NCBI RefSeq assembly: GCF_014648995.1
Contig: NZ_BMSE01000002.1
Coordinates: 310,001 to 374,000, forward strand
Source: Streptomyces massasporeus
GTDB taxonomy: Bacteria; Actinomycetota; Actinomycetes; Streptomycetales; Streptomycetaceae
Length of the DNA stretch: 64,000 nt
Reading direction: 5' to 3'
Shown: one piece after another, positions 7,650 to 16,630 of the stretch
Position numbering within the stretch: position 1 is the first letter of the stretch
How the letters are laid out: the number at the start of each line of letters is the position of its first letter
Notes under the pieces: generated by a model
What the model was told of the DNA's origin: nothing
The model's database searches: none
Seen by the model: the letters and a program-made list of their open reading frames with translations, nothing else
Program-made: the position numbers and the translations under genes

Positions 7650-8797
7650 AGCGCGATCTCCGGTACGTCGAGACGGCGGCCCTCGGCCGAGGACTTGAGG
7701 CCCAGCTCGGCGAGCTGGACACCGCGGGCACCGGCCAGCAGGTCCCAGTGGTAGGGGGCGTCGGCGTAGACGTGCCGCAGGAACAGCTCCCACTGGGCCT
7801 TGAAGCCGTTGTCGAACTCGGTGTTGTCCGGCACCTCCTGCCACTGATCGCGGAAGACCTCCGTGGCGGGGATGTCCGGGTTCCAGACCGGCTTGGGGGT
7901 GGCGCTGCGGTGCTGGACGCGGCAGTTGCGCAGACCCGCGACCGCCGAGCCCTCGGTGCCGTCCACCTGGAACTCCACCAGCTCGTCGCGGTTGACGCGG
8001 ACGGCCCAGGAGGAGTTGATCTGGGCGATCGCGCCGCCGTCGAGCTCGAAGACGCCGTAGGCGGCGTCGTCGGCGGTCGCGTCGTAGGGCTTGTCGTTCT
8101 CGTCCCAGCGCTGCGGGATGTGCGTGGCGGTGAGCGCCTGGACGGACTTCACCCGGCCGAACAGCTCGTGCAGCACGTACTCCCAGTGCGGGAACATGTC
8201 GACGACGATGCCGCCGCCGTCCTCGGACCGGTAGTTCCAGGAGGGGCGCTGGGCGGTCTGCCAGTCGCCCTCGAAGACCCAATAGCCGAACTCGCCGCGC
8301 ACGGAGAGGATCCGGCCGAAGAAGCCGCCGTCGATCAGGCGCTTCAGCTTCAGCAGGCCCGGGAGGAAGAGCTTGTCCTGGACGACGCCGTGCTTGATGC
8401 CGGCCGCGTTCGCCAGCCGGGCGAGGTCCAGGGCGCCGTCGAGGCCGGTGGCGGTCGGCTTCTCGGTGTAGATGTGCTTGCCGGCCGCGATGGCCTTCTT
8501 CAGTGCCTCCTCGCGGGCGGAGGTGACCTGCGCGTCGAAGTAGATGTCGACCGTCTCGTCGGCGAGGACCGCGTCCACGTCCGTCGACCAGCGCTCCAGC
8601 CCGTGCTGTTCGGCCATCGCCTTCAGCGCGTGCTCCCGGCGGCCGACCAGGATCGGCTCGGGCCACAGCACGGTGCCGTCACCGAGGTCGAGGCCGCCCT
8701 GCTCGCGCAGGGCGAGGATGGAGCGGACCAGGTGCTGGCGGTAGCCCATGCGCCCGGTCACGCCGTTCATGGCGATACGCACCGTCTTGCGTGTCAC
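7646..8797 (-). CDS. Gfo/Idh/MocA-family oxidoreductase
   Basis: A 383-residue NAD(P)-dependent sugar or cyclitol dehydrogenase. The N-terminal Rossmann fold begins RIAMNGVTGRMGYRQ. The EKPTATGLDGAL segment contains the conserved EKP lysine motif of the family, and the C-terminal alpha/beta domain contains SEDGGGIVVDMFPHW. GTG 8797 is chosen because it has AAGGGA upstream and places the Rossmann strand at the N-terminus. It is the first gene of the coupled operon, divergent from a LacI regulator. It probably oxidises the substrate that the DUF993 protein and isomerase then process. Confidence 0.9.
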   Translation of the reverse strand: MTRKTVRIAMNGVTGRMGYRQHLVRSILALREQGGLDLGDGTVLWPEPILVGRREHALKAMAEQHGLERWSTDVDAVLADETVDIYFDAQVTSAREEALKKAIAAGKHIYTEKPTATGLDGALDLARLANAAGIKHGVVQDKLFLPGLLKLKRLIDGGFFGRILSVRGEFGYWVFEGDWQTAQRPSWNYRSEDGGGIVVDMFPHWEYVLHELFGRVKSVQALTATHIPQRWDENDKPYDATADDAAYGVFELDGGAIAQINSSWAVRVNRDELVEFQVDGTEGSAVAGLRNCRVQHRSATPKPVWNPDIPATEVFRDQWQEVPDNTEFDNGFKAQWELFLRHVYADAPYHWDLLAGARGVQLAELGLKSSAEGRRLDVPEIAL

Positions 8798-9137
8798 GTC
8801 GTTCCCTTCGTACGCGGTCGTCGCGCCGCGTACGCCCCACCCTTCACAGGCGGCCCACTGGGGCACCCGTGGACTGGTGAGCGTTGCAGCAAGCGCTTTC
8901 TATATGCGAAGAAGCTAGCCTCTGAACCGCGGTCCGGACAAGACCGTGACCAGGACGAGTTGTTCGAGGGGGCGAACAACCCGGGGTCGGGGGCTTAAGG
9001 TCTGCACGGAACCTTGGCCATGGGTTCGCCGGGACAGAGGCGGTCGACCTGCTGTTCCGCGCGGAACCATGGCCAGTGGTCTGGATGTGTACGAGGGCGG
9101 AGACGAGAGACGAGATGCGCGACCGGAGGACGACGAG
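8798..9137. promoter_or_regulatory. Divergent promoter region with LacI-type operator
   Basis: This 340-base gap separates the dehydrogenase operon from its LacI regulator. A near-perfect LacI/GalR-type operator, GCAAGCGCTTTC at 8889-8900 (core AAGCGCTT), lies about 90 bases upstream of the operon start. Two further sequences built on TGGCCA, at 9008-9028 and 9063-9076, are roughly inverted copies of each other around GGAACC, close to the regulator's start, and may be autoregulatory sites. No gene is seen here. Confidence 0.6.
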
Positions 9138-10187
9138 ATGACGGTGACCCTGGCGGACGTGGCGGCCCGCGCGCAGGTCTCGCCCGCGACGGTGTCGCGC
9201 GTGCTGAACGGGAACTACCCCGTGGCCGCGTCCACCCGGGAGCGGGTGCTGAAGGCCGTGGACGAGCTGGACTACGTGCTCAACGGGCCTGCCAGCGCCC
9301 TGGCCGCCGCCACCTCCGACCTGGTCGGGATCCTGGTGAACGACATCGCCGACCCGTTCTTCGGGATCATGGCGAGCGCGATCCAGGCCGAGATCGGCGG
9401 CCCGGGCGGCCGGGCGGGCGGGGAGCGGCTCGCGGTGGTCTGCAACACGGGCGGCTCCCCGGAGCGGGAGCTGACGTATCTCACGCTGCTGCAACGGCAG
9501 CGGGCCGCGGCCGTGGTGCTGACCGGCGGGGCGATCGAGGACGCGGCACACCAGGCGGCCATGGACGCGAAGGTGCGGAAGCTGGTGGAGGCCGGAACGC
9601 GGGTCGTGCTGTGCGGGCGGCCGCCGGCCCCGGAGACCGGGGCGATCGCGCTGACCTTCGACAACCGCGGCGGCGGACAGGAGCTGACCGAGCACCTCAT
9701 CGGCCTCGGGCACCGGCGGCTCGGCTACATCGGGGGCCCCGAGGAGCGCACGACCACGCGCCACCGGCTGGAAGGCCACCGGGCCGCGCTGGCCGCGCAC
9801 GGGATCGAGGAGGACCCCCGGTGGACGGTGCACGGGCGCTACGACCGGCGGTCCGGCTACGAGGCGACGCTGGAGCTGCTGCGCCGTGACCCGTCGCTGA
9901 CGGCGATCGTCGCGGCGAACGACTCCGTCGCGCTGGGGGCGTGCGCCGCCCTGCGCGACTCCGGCCTGCGGATCCCGGAGGACGTGTCGGTGGCGGGCTT
10001 CGACGACCTGCCGTTCAGCATCGACGCGGTGCCGTCGCTGACGACGGTACGGCTGCCGCTGGCGGAGGCCGGGGCCCGGGCCGGCCGGATCGCGATGGGA
10101 CGCGAGGAGGCGCCGCCCGGGGGGATCGCCTCGGTGCGGGGTGAGTTGATGGTGCGGGGGTCCTCCGGGGTGCCGCGGTCTTCTTGA
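9138..10187 (+). CDS. LacI-family transcriptional regulator
   Basis: A 349-residue LacI/GalR regulator. The N-terminal HTH reads TLADVAARAQVSPATVSRVLNG, followed by the hinge helix and a periplasmic-binding-like effector domain (about 60-330) ending GELMVRGSS. ATG 9138 is chosen because GGAGGA lies 9 bases upstream and the HTH then starts at residue 4. Divergence from the oxidoreductase/DUF993/isomerase operon and the LacI-type palindrome between them suggest it represses that operon and responds to its substrate or an intermediate. Confidence 0.9.
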   Translation: MTVTLADVAARAQVSPATVSRVLNGNYPVAASTRERVLKAVDELDYVLNGPASALAAATSDLVGILVNDIADPFFGIMASAIQAEIGGPGGRAGGERLAVVCNTGGSPERELTYLTLLQRQRAAAVVLTGGAIEDAAHQAAMDAKVRKLVEAGTRVVLCGRPPAPETGAIALTFDNRGGGQELTEHLIGLGHRRLGYIGGPEERTTTRHRLEGHRAALAAHGIEEDPRWTVHGRYDRRSGYEATLELLRRDPSLTAIVAANDSVALGACAALRDSGLRIPEDVSVAGFDDLPFSIDAVPSLTTVRLPLAEAGARAGRIAMGREEAPPGGIASVRGELMVRGSSGVPRSS

Positions 10188-10190
10188 GGC

Positions 10191-10540
10191 GCTGTGGCTT
10201 GAGAGGCTCGGGTTGTTGATGCCAGGGGTGTCGGGGCTGTGGCTCTGGAGGGCTCGGGGTGTTGATGCCGGGGGGTGTCGGGGCTGTGGCTTGAGGGGCC
10301 CGGGGTGTTGATGCCGGGGGACGTCGGGGCTGTGGCTCTGAAGGGCTCGGGGCGTTGATGCCAGGGGGCGTCGGGGCTGTGGCTCTGGAGGGCTCGGGTT
10401 GTTGATGCCGGGGGATGTCGGGGCTGTGGCTCCAGGGGGCTCGGGGCGTTGATGCCGCGGAGGTGTCGGGGCTGTGGCTCGACAGGGGCGCGGCGTTGAT
10501 GCCGGCCGTGGCCGTGCTGTGGCTCGTCGCGTGCTCGGCG
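10191..10540. repeat. Tandem array of about 47-bp units
   Basis: At least seven direct repeats, each beginning GCTGTGGCT, start at 10191, 10236, 10283, 10329, 10376, 10423 and 10471; a degenerate eighth starts at 10515. Spacing is 44-48 bases. The whole unit is conserved, including GTTGATGCC and GTCGGG elements, so there are no variable spacers and this is not CRISPR. The period is not a multiple of three, which argues against coding. The plus strand is rich in G-runs. It lies directly after the LacI stop codon. Confidence 0.9.
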
Positions 10541-10633
10541 TCGCTGCGGGGGCCGGGTGACGGTCGCCGCCCGCAGGAGCCCGCTTCGGCGTGAACGGCC
10601 TCGGCCCTCATCCGCCCGACGCCCGCCGGTCAG

Positions 10634-11040
10634 GCTGCTCCGGGTAGGTGCCGCTGGGCCGCCACCTCCGGGCAGCCACCTCCGGGCAGGCTCCGCCGGG
10701 CAGGCGCCTCCGGGCAGGTGCCGCCGGGTAGTCCGCTCCGGGCAGGCCCCGCTGGGCCGCCACCTCCGGGCAGCCACCTCCGGGCAGGTGCCACCGGGTA
10801 GCCCGCTCCGGGCAGGCTGCCCCGCTGGGCCGCCACCTCCGGGCAGCCACCTCCGGGCAGGTGCCACCGGGTAGCCCGCTCCGGGCAGGCTCCGCTGGGC
10901 CGCCACTTCCGGGCAGGCTCCGCTGGACAGCCACTTCCGGGCAGGTGCCGCTGGGCAGGTGCCGCTGGGCCGCCACTTCCGGGCAGGCCCCGCCGGGCCG
11001 CCACCTCCGGGCAAGCCCGCTGGGTAGGCGCCTCCGGCGC
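10634..11040. repeat. 15-bp minisatellite array (CCGGGCAG-rich)
   Basis: About 400 bases of degenerate 15-bp repeats based on GCCACCTCCGGGCAG and variants such as GCCCGCTCCGGGCAG. They are grouped into a longer unit beginning CCGCTGGGCC that recurs at 10651, 10749 and 10822. Because 15 is divisible by three, all three minus-strand frames stay open across it and give spurious Pro/Gly/Arg-rich reading frames. It fills the rest of the convergent gap up to the RibD-C reductase gene. Together with the 47-bp array, the gap 10188-11098 contains no gene that I accept. Confidence 0.88.
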
Positions 11041-11098
11041 GTGCCCGCCTGGGAACGCGCAGGCAGGGCGAGTGCGCGAGCCTCGTCCGGGGGCCTCG

Positions 11099-11671
11099 TC
11101 AGCGGACGACGTCGAAGACGTTCTTCTGCAACCCGTTGGCATAGGCCTCGTGCTCGACGAGCCGCAGCTTCTGCGCGTCCTTGTCCGTGGCGCTGAAGAG
11201 CCGCTTGCCCGCCCCGAGCAGGAGCGGAAAGACGAGCAGGTGGTAACGGTCGATCAGGCCGGCGTCGGAGAGGGCCTGGTTGAGGGAGGCGCTGCCGTGG
11301 ACGATGATCGGGCCGCCCTCGGTCTCCTTCAGCGCGGCGACCTCGTCGAGTGAGCGCAGGATCACCGTCTCGCCCCAGTTCGACACCAGGTTCTCCTCGG
11401 CGAGGGTGGTGGAGACGACGTACTTCGGCATCACCTTGTAGTCGGCGAAATCCTCCATGTCGGGCCACACGGGACTGAATGCCTCGTAGCTGGTGCGGCC
11501 CATCATCATCGCGGTGGCTTCCTGCTGTTCCCGGCCCTTGATCTCGAACGCCTCGGGAAGGAACTCGACGTGCTTGAAGGTCCACCCGGAGTTCCGGTAG
11601 CCGGGCTCGCCTCCCGGGGCCTCCACGACGCCGTCGAGCGAGATGAAAGCGGTGCTGATCAGAGTACGCAT
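11099..11671 (-). CDS. RibD C-terminal-domain (dihydrofolate reductase-like) protein
   Basis: A 190-residue protein of the RibD_C/DHFR-like superfamily (YyaP/YwjB type). It starts MRTLISTAFISLDGVVEAPGG and carries the family MMMGRTSYEAF and GGPIIVHGSASLNQAL motifs, which form the NADPH-binding core. The physiological substrate of these stand-alone proteins is generally unknown. ATG 11671 has a GAGG upstream. The gene is divergent from the MarR-GNAT gene 246 bases away. A minisatellite begins about 60 bases beyond its stop. Confidence 0.85.
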   Translation of the reverse strand: MRTLISTAFISLDGVVEAPGGEPGYRNSGWTFKHVEFLPEAFEIKGREQQEATAMMMGRTSYEAFSPVWPDMEDFADYKVMPKYVVSTTLAEENLVSNWGETVILRSLDEVAALKETEGGPIIVHGSASLNQALSDAGLIDRYHLLVFPLLLGAGKRLFSATDKDAQKLRLVEHEAYANGLQKNVFDVVR

Positions 11672-11887
11672 CGAGGGTCCTCGGTATCTCGTGTCGGGTT
11701 GTCGGCGGGTGCCGTCGCCGCACGGTTCCACAACACTCGCGGCTGCGACGCACGAACACCTCTTCCGACTGCCGAGCGCGGAGAAACTCATCGGCCGTCG
11801 CCGGTCCTCCCGTCGGCTCGGCCGCCCGGTTCGTCTCGTGCCTGGCTCCGGCTGCCCTGGCGGTCTAAGCTCGAGCACGAATATCTC

Positions 11888-11898
11888 TGACTGAGTCA
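11888..11898. promoter_or_regulatory. Palindromic MarR-type operator
   Basis: The perfect dyad TGAC-TGA-GTCA lies 20 bases upstream of the MarR-GNAT start and is flanked by AT-rich ATAT arms. It is a typical location and shape for autoregulation by a MarR dimer. The 210 bases between it and the RibD-C gene hold nothing else that I can identify. Confidence 0.5.
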
Positions 11899-11917
11899 AA
11901 TATCGGGGGTCGAGACC

Positions 11918-12904
<987 letters not shown>

Positions 12905-12948
12905 CGAAGAGGAGTCGCAGGCGGGGGTGCCGGGTAGGGTCCGTCCAC

Positions 12949-13752
12949 ATGAAGCTGGCGTTCTCCACCCTCGGTGTCCCCGGCCTGCCCCTGCCCGACG
13001 TCCTGCGGCTCGCGACCACCCACGGCTATCACGGCGTGGAGCTGCGCACCCATCCCGAGGAACCGGTCCACACCGGCCTCGGCCCCGCCGAACGGGCGGA
13101 CGTCGCGGCCGAGTTCAAGGGAGCGGGCGTAGAGCTCCTGGGTCTGGCGGGCTACGCACGGGTCGCCGCGCCGGGCGACGACGAGCCCGTCCTGGCCGAG
13201 ATCCGCGCCCTCCTGGACCTGGCCCGCGACCTCGGCGCCCCGTACATCCGGGTCTTCCCCGGCGGCGACCTCGACGTCCAGACCCCCGAGGAGGCCGACG
13301 CGACGGCCGCCCGCCGCCTGGGCACGGCCGCCGAACACGCCAATGACCTTGGCGTACGCATCCTCCTCGAAACCCACGACTCGCACCGCACCGCCGCCGA
13401 CGCGATGCGGATCCTCGGCCTCGTCGGGCACCGCCAGGTCGGCGCCCTCTGGGACGTGATGCACACCTGGCTCGGCGGCGAACAGCCCTCCGAGACCTAC
13501 GCGGCCCTCTCCCCCCACCTCGGCTACGTCCAGGTCAAGGACATCGCCTCCGTCGAGGACACCACCCCCCTGCCGCTCGGCGCGGGCGTGCTCCCCCTGG
13601 CCGAATGCGTCGAGGTCCTCTCCCGCCACAACTGGGACGGCTGGCTCTGCTGGGAGTACGAGAAGCGCTGGTACGAGGCGGCGGCACCCCTGCCCGACCT
13701 CCTGGAGTCCGGACGTGAGCACCTGAGCAGGCTGCTGAACGAGTCGGCGTGA
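12949..13752 (+). CDS. Sugar phosphate isomerase/epimerase
   Basis: A 267-residue AP_endonuc_2-type TIM barrel. Motifs in order: MKLAFSTLGVPGLPL at strand 1, YHGVELR at strand 2, ILLETHDSH with a metal-binding Glu, GALWDVMHTW, HLGYVQVKDI and WLCWEYEKRW. Metal-ligand positions typical of the family look intact. It starts at ATG 12949 with only a weak ribosome-binding site, 44 bases after the MarR-GNAT gene, so it may be co-transcribed with it. Only 4 bases separate its stop from that of the convergent MFS gene. The sugar substrate is unknown. Confidence 0.87.
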   Translation: MKLAFSTLGVPGLPLPDVLRLATTHGYHGVELRTHPEEPVHTGLGPAERADVAAEFKGAGVELLGLAGYARVAAPGDDEPVLAEIRALLDLARDLGAPYIRVFPGGDLDVQTPEEADATAARRLGTAAEHANDLGVRILLETHDSHRTAADAMRILGLVGHRQVGALWDVMHTWLGGEQPSETYAALSPHLGYVQVKDIASVEDTTPLPLGAGVLPLAECVEVLSRHNWDGWLCWEYEKRWYEAAAPLPDLLESGREHLSRLLNESA

Positions 13753-13756
13753 CGCG

Positions 13757-14965
13757 TCAGCCCTCGGCGGCCCGGGCGGCCCGGGCGGCCCCCAGAGCCA
13801 GGACCGCGAGCAGGGCGATGCACCCGCCGAGCAGCATGACCGCGGACGGCGAGGTGCGGTCCAGGGCGACGCCCCCGAGGAGGGCGCCGGTCGAGATCGT
13901 CGCCTGGAAGGAGGCGGTGAACAGGACCGACGCCGCCTCCGGGGCGTCCGGTGCCGCCCGGGAGAACCAGGTCTGTGAGGCGACCGGGACGGCGCCGTAT
14001 GCGACGCCCCACACGAGCAGCAGCGCCACCGCGCCCGCGTCCCGGCGGCCCAGGACCGGAAGCAGCAGGGTCGCCGCCCCGATCAGACCGGCCGCGAGGC
14101 CGAGGACGGTGCGCGGACACCGGACCACCCAGGCCCCGCCCAGCCAGTTGCCGAGCACGCCCGTGGCTCCGTAGAGCAGCAGGAACACGGTGATCGTGCC
14201 GCCGCCGGCGTGGGTGACCCGCTCCAGGAACGGGGTCACGTAGGTGTAGGCGCCGAAGTGCGCCAGCACCACGAGGAACGTCAGCAGCAGCGCGAGGCGG
14301 ATGCCGGTGGTCCTCAGGAGACCGCCCAGGACGCTCAGGCGGGTGGCCCGGACCGGGGGGAGCGGCGGCACCAGCCGCAGCAGCATGACCAGCACGCCGA
14401 CGGTGAGGATCCCCATCGCCGTGAAGGCCGTTCGCCATCCGGCGAGTTCCCCGACGAGGGTGCCGGCCGGCACACCGAGGACGGACCCCAGCGGAACGGC
14501 CGAGAAGATCACGGCCGTGGCCCGGCCGGCCGACTCCGGCGGCACCAGCCGCTCCGCGAGACCGGCACCGATCGACCAGAAGCCGCCGATCGTGACGCCC
14601 ACCATGACCCGGGAGACCAGCACGAGCCAGTAGTCGGGCGCCGCCGCGGCGAGGACGTTCGCCAGGGCCAGCAGGAGCATGAAGACGCAGAGCATCGGGC
14701 GGCGGTCGAAGCGTGCCGTGGCCGCGGTGACCAGGGGAGCGGCGACCGCCGCCAGGAAGCCGGGCATGGTCATCATCAGCCCGGCCATCCCGTCCGAGAC
14801 GGTGAAGTCGGCCCCGATGGAGGTCAGCAGGCCGATCGGCAGGATCTCGGTGGTGACGATGGCGAAGATCCCGAGCGCCACGGAGACGACGGCCGGCCAC
14901 CCTCCGCGTGAGGGCCGGGGGGAGGAAGGCCGGTCGTGGACCGGGGCGGTGGTGGGTGCCGGCAT
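13757..14965 (-). CDS. MFS transporter (DHA1-type)
   Basis: A 402-residue major facilitator with 12 predicted helices, beginning VVSVALGIFAIVTTEILPIGLL, which resembles the AraJ/NepI/PbuE-like DHA1 exporters. The loop 2-3 motif appears as TAATARFDRRPMLC, and helix 5 has FSAVPLGSVLGVPAGTLVGE. These proteins typically export purine nucleosides, sugars or drugs. ATG 14965 is preceded by AGGA. A small hairpin at 15043-15056 lies in the 128-base gap to the upstream dehydrogenase gene on the same strand. Confidence 0.87.
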   Translation of the reverse strand: MPAPTTAPVHDRPSSPRPSRGGWPAVVSVALGIFAIVTTEILPIGLLTSIGADFTVSDGMAGLMMTMPGFLAAVAAPLVTAATARFDRRPMLCVFMLLLALANVLAAAAPDYWLVLVSRVMVGVTIGGFWSIGAGLAERLVPPESAGRATAVIFSAVPLGSVLGVPAGTLVGELAGWRTAFTAMGILTVGVLVMLLRLVPPLPPVRATRLSVLGGLLRTTGIRLALLLTFLVVLAHFGAYTYVTPFLERVTHAGGGTITVFLLLYGATGVLGNWLGGAWVVRCPRTVLGLAAGLIGAATLLLPVLGRRDAGAVALLLVWGVAYGAVPVASQTWFSRAAPDAPEAASVLFTASFQATISTGALLGGVALDRTSPSAVMLLGGCIALLAVLALGAARAARAAEG

Positions 14966-15093
14966 GGCGATCCGTCCTGTGGGAGACAGCGCGTTCCGCT
15001 CACTCCAGCAGGGCCCCCGGGGGCGGGCTGGCGGGTCTGCGACGGCACCCGTGCCGGTCAGGGGTGATGTCGCATTCCGGCCGAAGGGGTTGG

Positions 15094-15978
15094 TCAGCGG
15101 GCGCCGGGCTTGCCGAACTCCTCGATCAGCACCGGATACTGCTCCTTGCCGTGCCCGGCGGCGACCGCACGATCGGCCATCGCCTTGAGCAGCCTCGGCA
15201 GCTCGGCGTTGACCCCCGCCGCCTCGCTCTCCTCGATCAGATGCGCCATCGCCCGCACGTCGGTCTCCAGCGCCGAGACCTCGGCGGGGAACGAACCCCT
15301 GTCGATCTGCTCGGCGTACCCCGGCAGCCATTCGGCGACACCGGCGGCGATCTGCCGCGCGAAGGGCGCGTACGCCGCCGCGTCGACGCCGGCCGTCCCG
15401 AGCAGGGCCGTGCCCTGGAGCCAGGCGTTCAGCACGCTCCACATCATCGCCAGGCCGGCCACGTCGTACAGCGACGCCAGACCGTGGTCCGCACCGAGGT
15501 AGGTGACGGTGCCGAGCGCCCCGAGTGCCGGCTCGTGCGCGTCGAAGTCCGCGCGCGCCCCGCTCTGCAGGATCACCGCGTCAGGGGTACCGATGATCGA
15601 CGGGACGGCCATGACGGCGCCGTCCAGATAGCGGGCGCCGCGCGCCTCCGCCCACCGGGCTGTCTCCCGGGCCTGGCCCGAGTCGCCCGAGGTCAGGTTG
15701 ATCAGGGTCGTGCCGTCCAGCTTCACATCGGCTGCGCCGAGTGCCTCGTGCACGGCTCGGTAGTCGGTGACGCAGATGATCGTCAGGCGACCGGGCCCGA
15801 CCGCATCGCCGACGGTCGGCGCCGATCGCGCGCCCTCGCCCACCAGCCGGTCGGCCTTGCCGGCCGTACGGTTCCACACGGTCGTGGGGTGTCCTGCCTT
15901 GAGGAACGCCCCCGCGAGTGCCTGGCCCATCAGGCCAAGTCCGATGACGGTCACGGGTGTTGCGGTTTCGTCGTCCAT
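15094..15978 (-). CDS. Imine-reductase-like NAD(P)-dependent dehydrogenase
   Basis: A 294-residue protein of the 6-phosphogluconate/beta-hydroxyacid dehydrogenase superfamily. The Rossmann motif is VIGLGLMGQALAGAFLKAG with NRTAGKADRL after it, which suggests NADPH preference. The interdomain helix region reads GLASLYDVAGLAMMW and the C-terminal helical domain includes PGYAEQIDRGSFP; this pattern is closer to the imine reductase group than to 3-hydroxyisobutyrate dehydrogenase because the catalytic lysine motif GxxGxGxxxK is absent. It is divergent from a MerR regulator that probably controls it. The natural substrate is unknown. Confidence 0.83.
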   Translation of the reverse strand: MDDETATPVTVIGLGLMGQALAGAFLKAGHPTTVWNRTAGKADRLVGEGARSAPTVGDAVGPGRLTIICVTDYRAVHEALGAADVKLDGTTLINLTSGDSGQARETARWAEARGARYLDGAVMAVPSIIGTPDAVILQSGARADFDAHEPALGALGTVTYLGADHGLASLYDVAGLAMMWSVLNAWLQGTALLGTAGVDAAAYAPFARQIAAGVAEWLPGYAEQIDRGSFPAEVSALETDVRAMAHLIEESEAAGVNAELPRLLKAMADRAVAAGHGKEQYPVLIEEFGKPGAR

Positions 15979-15994
15979 GGCAGCATCGTCAACG

Positions 15995-16016
15995 TTGATA
16001 CCGGTGTGAAGGTCAA
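15995..16016. promoter_or_regulatory. MerR-type promoter/operator
   Basis: A TTGA-N14-TCAA dyad lies between the divergent dehydrogenase and MerR genes, which are only 50 bases apart. Read on the minus strand it starts with a TTGACC -35-like hexamer, the usual placement of MerR operators between -35 and -10. Confidence 0.5.
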
Positions 16017-16028
16017 GCGAGGTTGTCG

Positions 16029-16424
16029 ATGCGGATCGGGGAACTGAGCCGACGGACGGGTGTCCACGCCCATCAGCTCCGCTACTACGAGGCCCAAGGC
16101 CTGCTGGAACCGGCCCGCGGGGCGAACGGCTACCGCGAGTACGACGAGAGCGCCCTGCTGCGCGTGAAACAGATCCGCCACCTGCTCGGGGCCGGCTTGT
16201 CCTCGGAGGACATCGCCTATCTGCTGCCCTGTGCGACGGGGGAGGCCCCGACGCTGGTCGGGTGTCCCGAGTTGCTGGCCGCGATGCGGTCACGGCTGCG
16301 GCGGCTGGACGACCAACTGGCGAGCCTCGCGCAGTCCCGAGACGCCCTCGCCGACTACATCGAGGCGGCCGAACGCGTAGGGGGCGAGAACTACCCGCCG
16401 CTCGGCCTTGCGCTGTCCTCCTAG
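16029..16424 (+). CDS. MerR-family transcriptional regulator
   Basis: A 131-residue MerR regulator. The HTH is MRIGELSRRTGVHAHQLRYYEAQGLL, with the second wing ANGYREYDESALLRVKQI and a C-terminal coiled-coil dimerisation helix (SRLRRLDDQLASLAQSRDAL). One Cys in the effector region (LLPCATGEAP) and one nearby (GCPEL) could matter for sensing, but the protein is not a clear metal sensor. ATG 16029 is preceded by GAGG; a TTG at 16023 is an alternative. It is divergent from the imine-reductase-like gene. Its stop overlaps that of the DUF397 gene on the opposite strand. Confidence 0.88.
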   Translation: MRIGELSRRTGVHAHQLRYYEAQGLLEPARGANGYREYDESALLRVKQIRHLLGAGLSSEDIAYLLPCATGEAPTLVGCPELLAAMRSRLRRLDDQLASLAQSRDALADYIEAAERVGGENYPPLGLALSS

Positions 16425-16630
16425 GCCTCTATGTGCCCGTCTTTGACGGCGGCGACGAACGCGGTCCAGCCACGATGCGAGAAGACCAGGGCGGGCCCGT
16501 GGGCGGTCTTGCTGTCTCGTACCGGGACGTCGGGGCGGCCGGGGGCGACTTCGAGGCACTCGCCTTGATCGCCGCCGCTGTAGCTGGACTTGTACCAGCC
16601 GGTGAGAGTGTTGTGCTCACTGTCGATCAT
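16421..16630 (-). CDS. DUF397 domain protein
   Basis: A 69-residue DUF397 protein with the family pattern WYKSSYSGGDQGECLEVA, VPVRDSK and LVFSHRGWTAFVAAVKDG. DUF397 proteins are encoded next to XRE regulators throughout Streptomyces and act as their small partners or antagonists (the BldB-like/WhiJ-type systems). The start overlaps the end of the XRE gene by 14 bases, so the pair is coupled. The stop overlaps that of the convergent merR gene. Confidence 0.9.
   Translation of the reverse strand: MIDSEHNTLTGWYKSSYSGGDQGECLEVAPGRPDVPVRDSKTAHGPALVFSHRGWTAFVAAVKDGHIEA

Noticed and set aside
10191..11040. Possible CRISPR array
   Set aside because: The whole unit is repeated with no variable spacers, the periods (47 and 15 bases) do not fit, and there are no cas genes in the window.
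10608..11759. Pro/Gly/Arg-rich minus-strand proteins across the 15-bp array
   Set aside because: All three frames are open because the unit is 15 bp; there is no ribosome-binding site or known family, and one frame overlaps the reductase gene.
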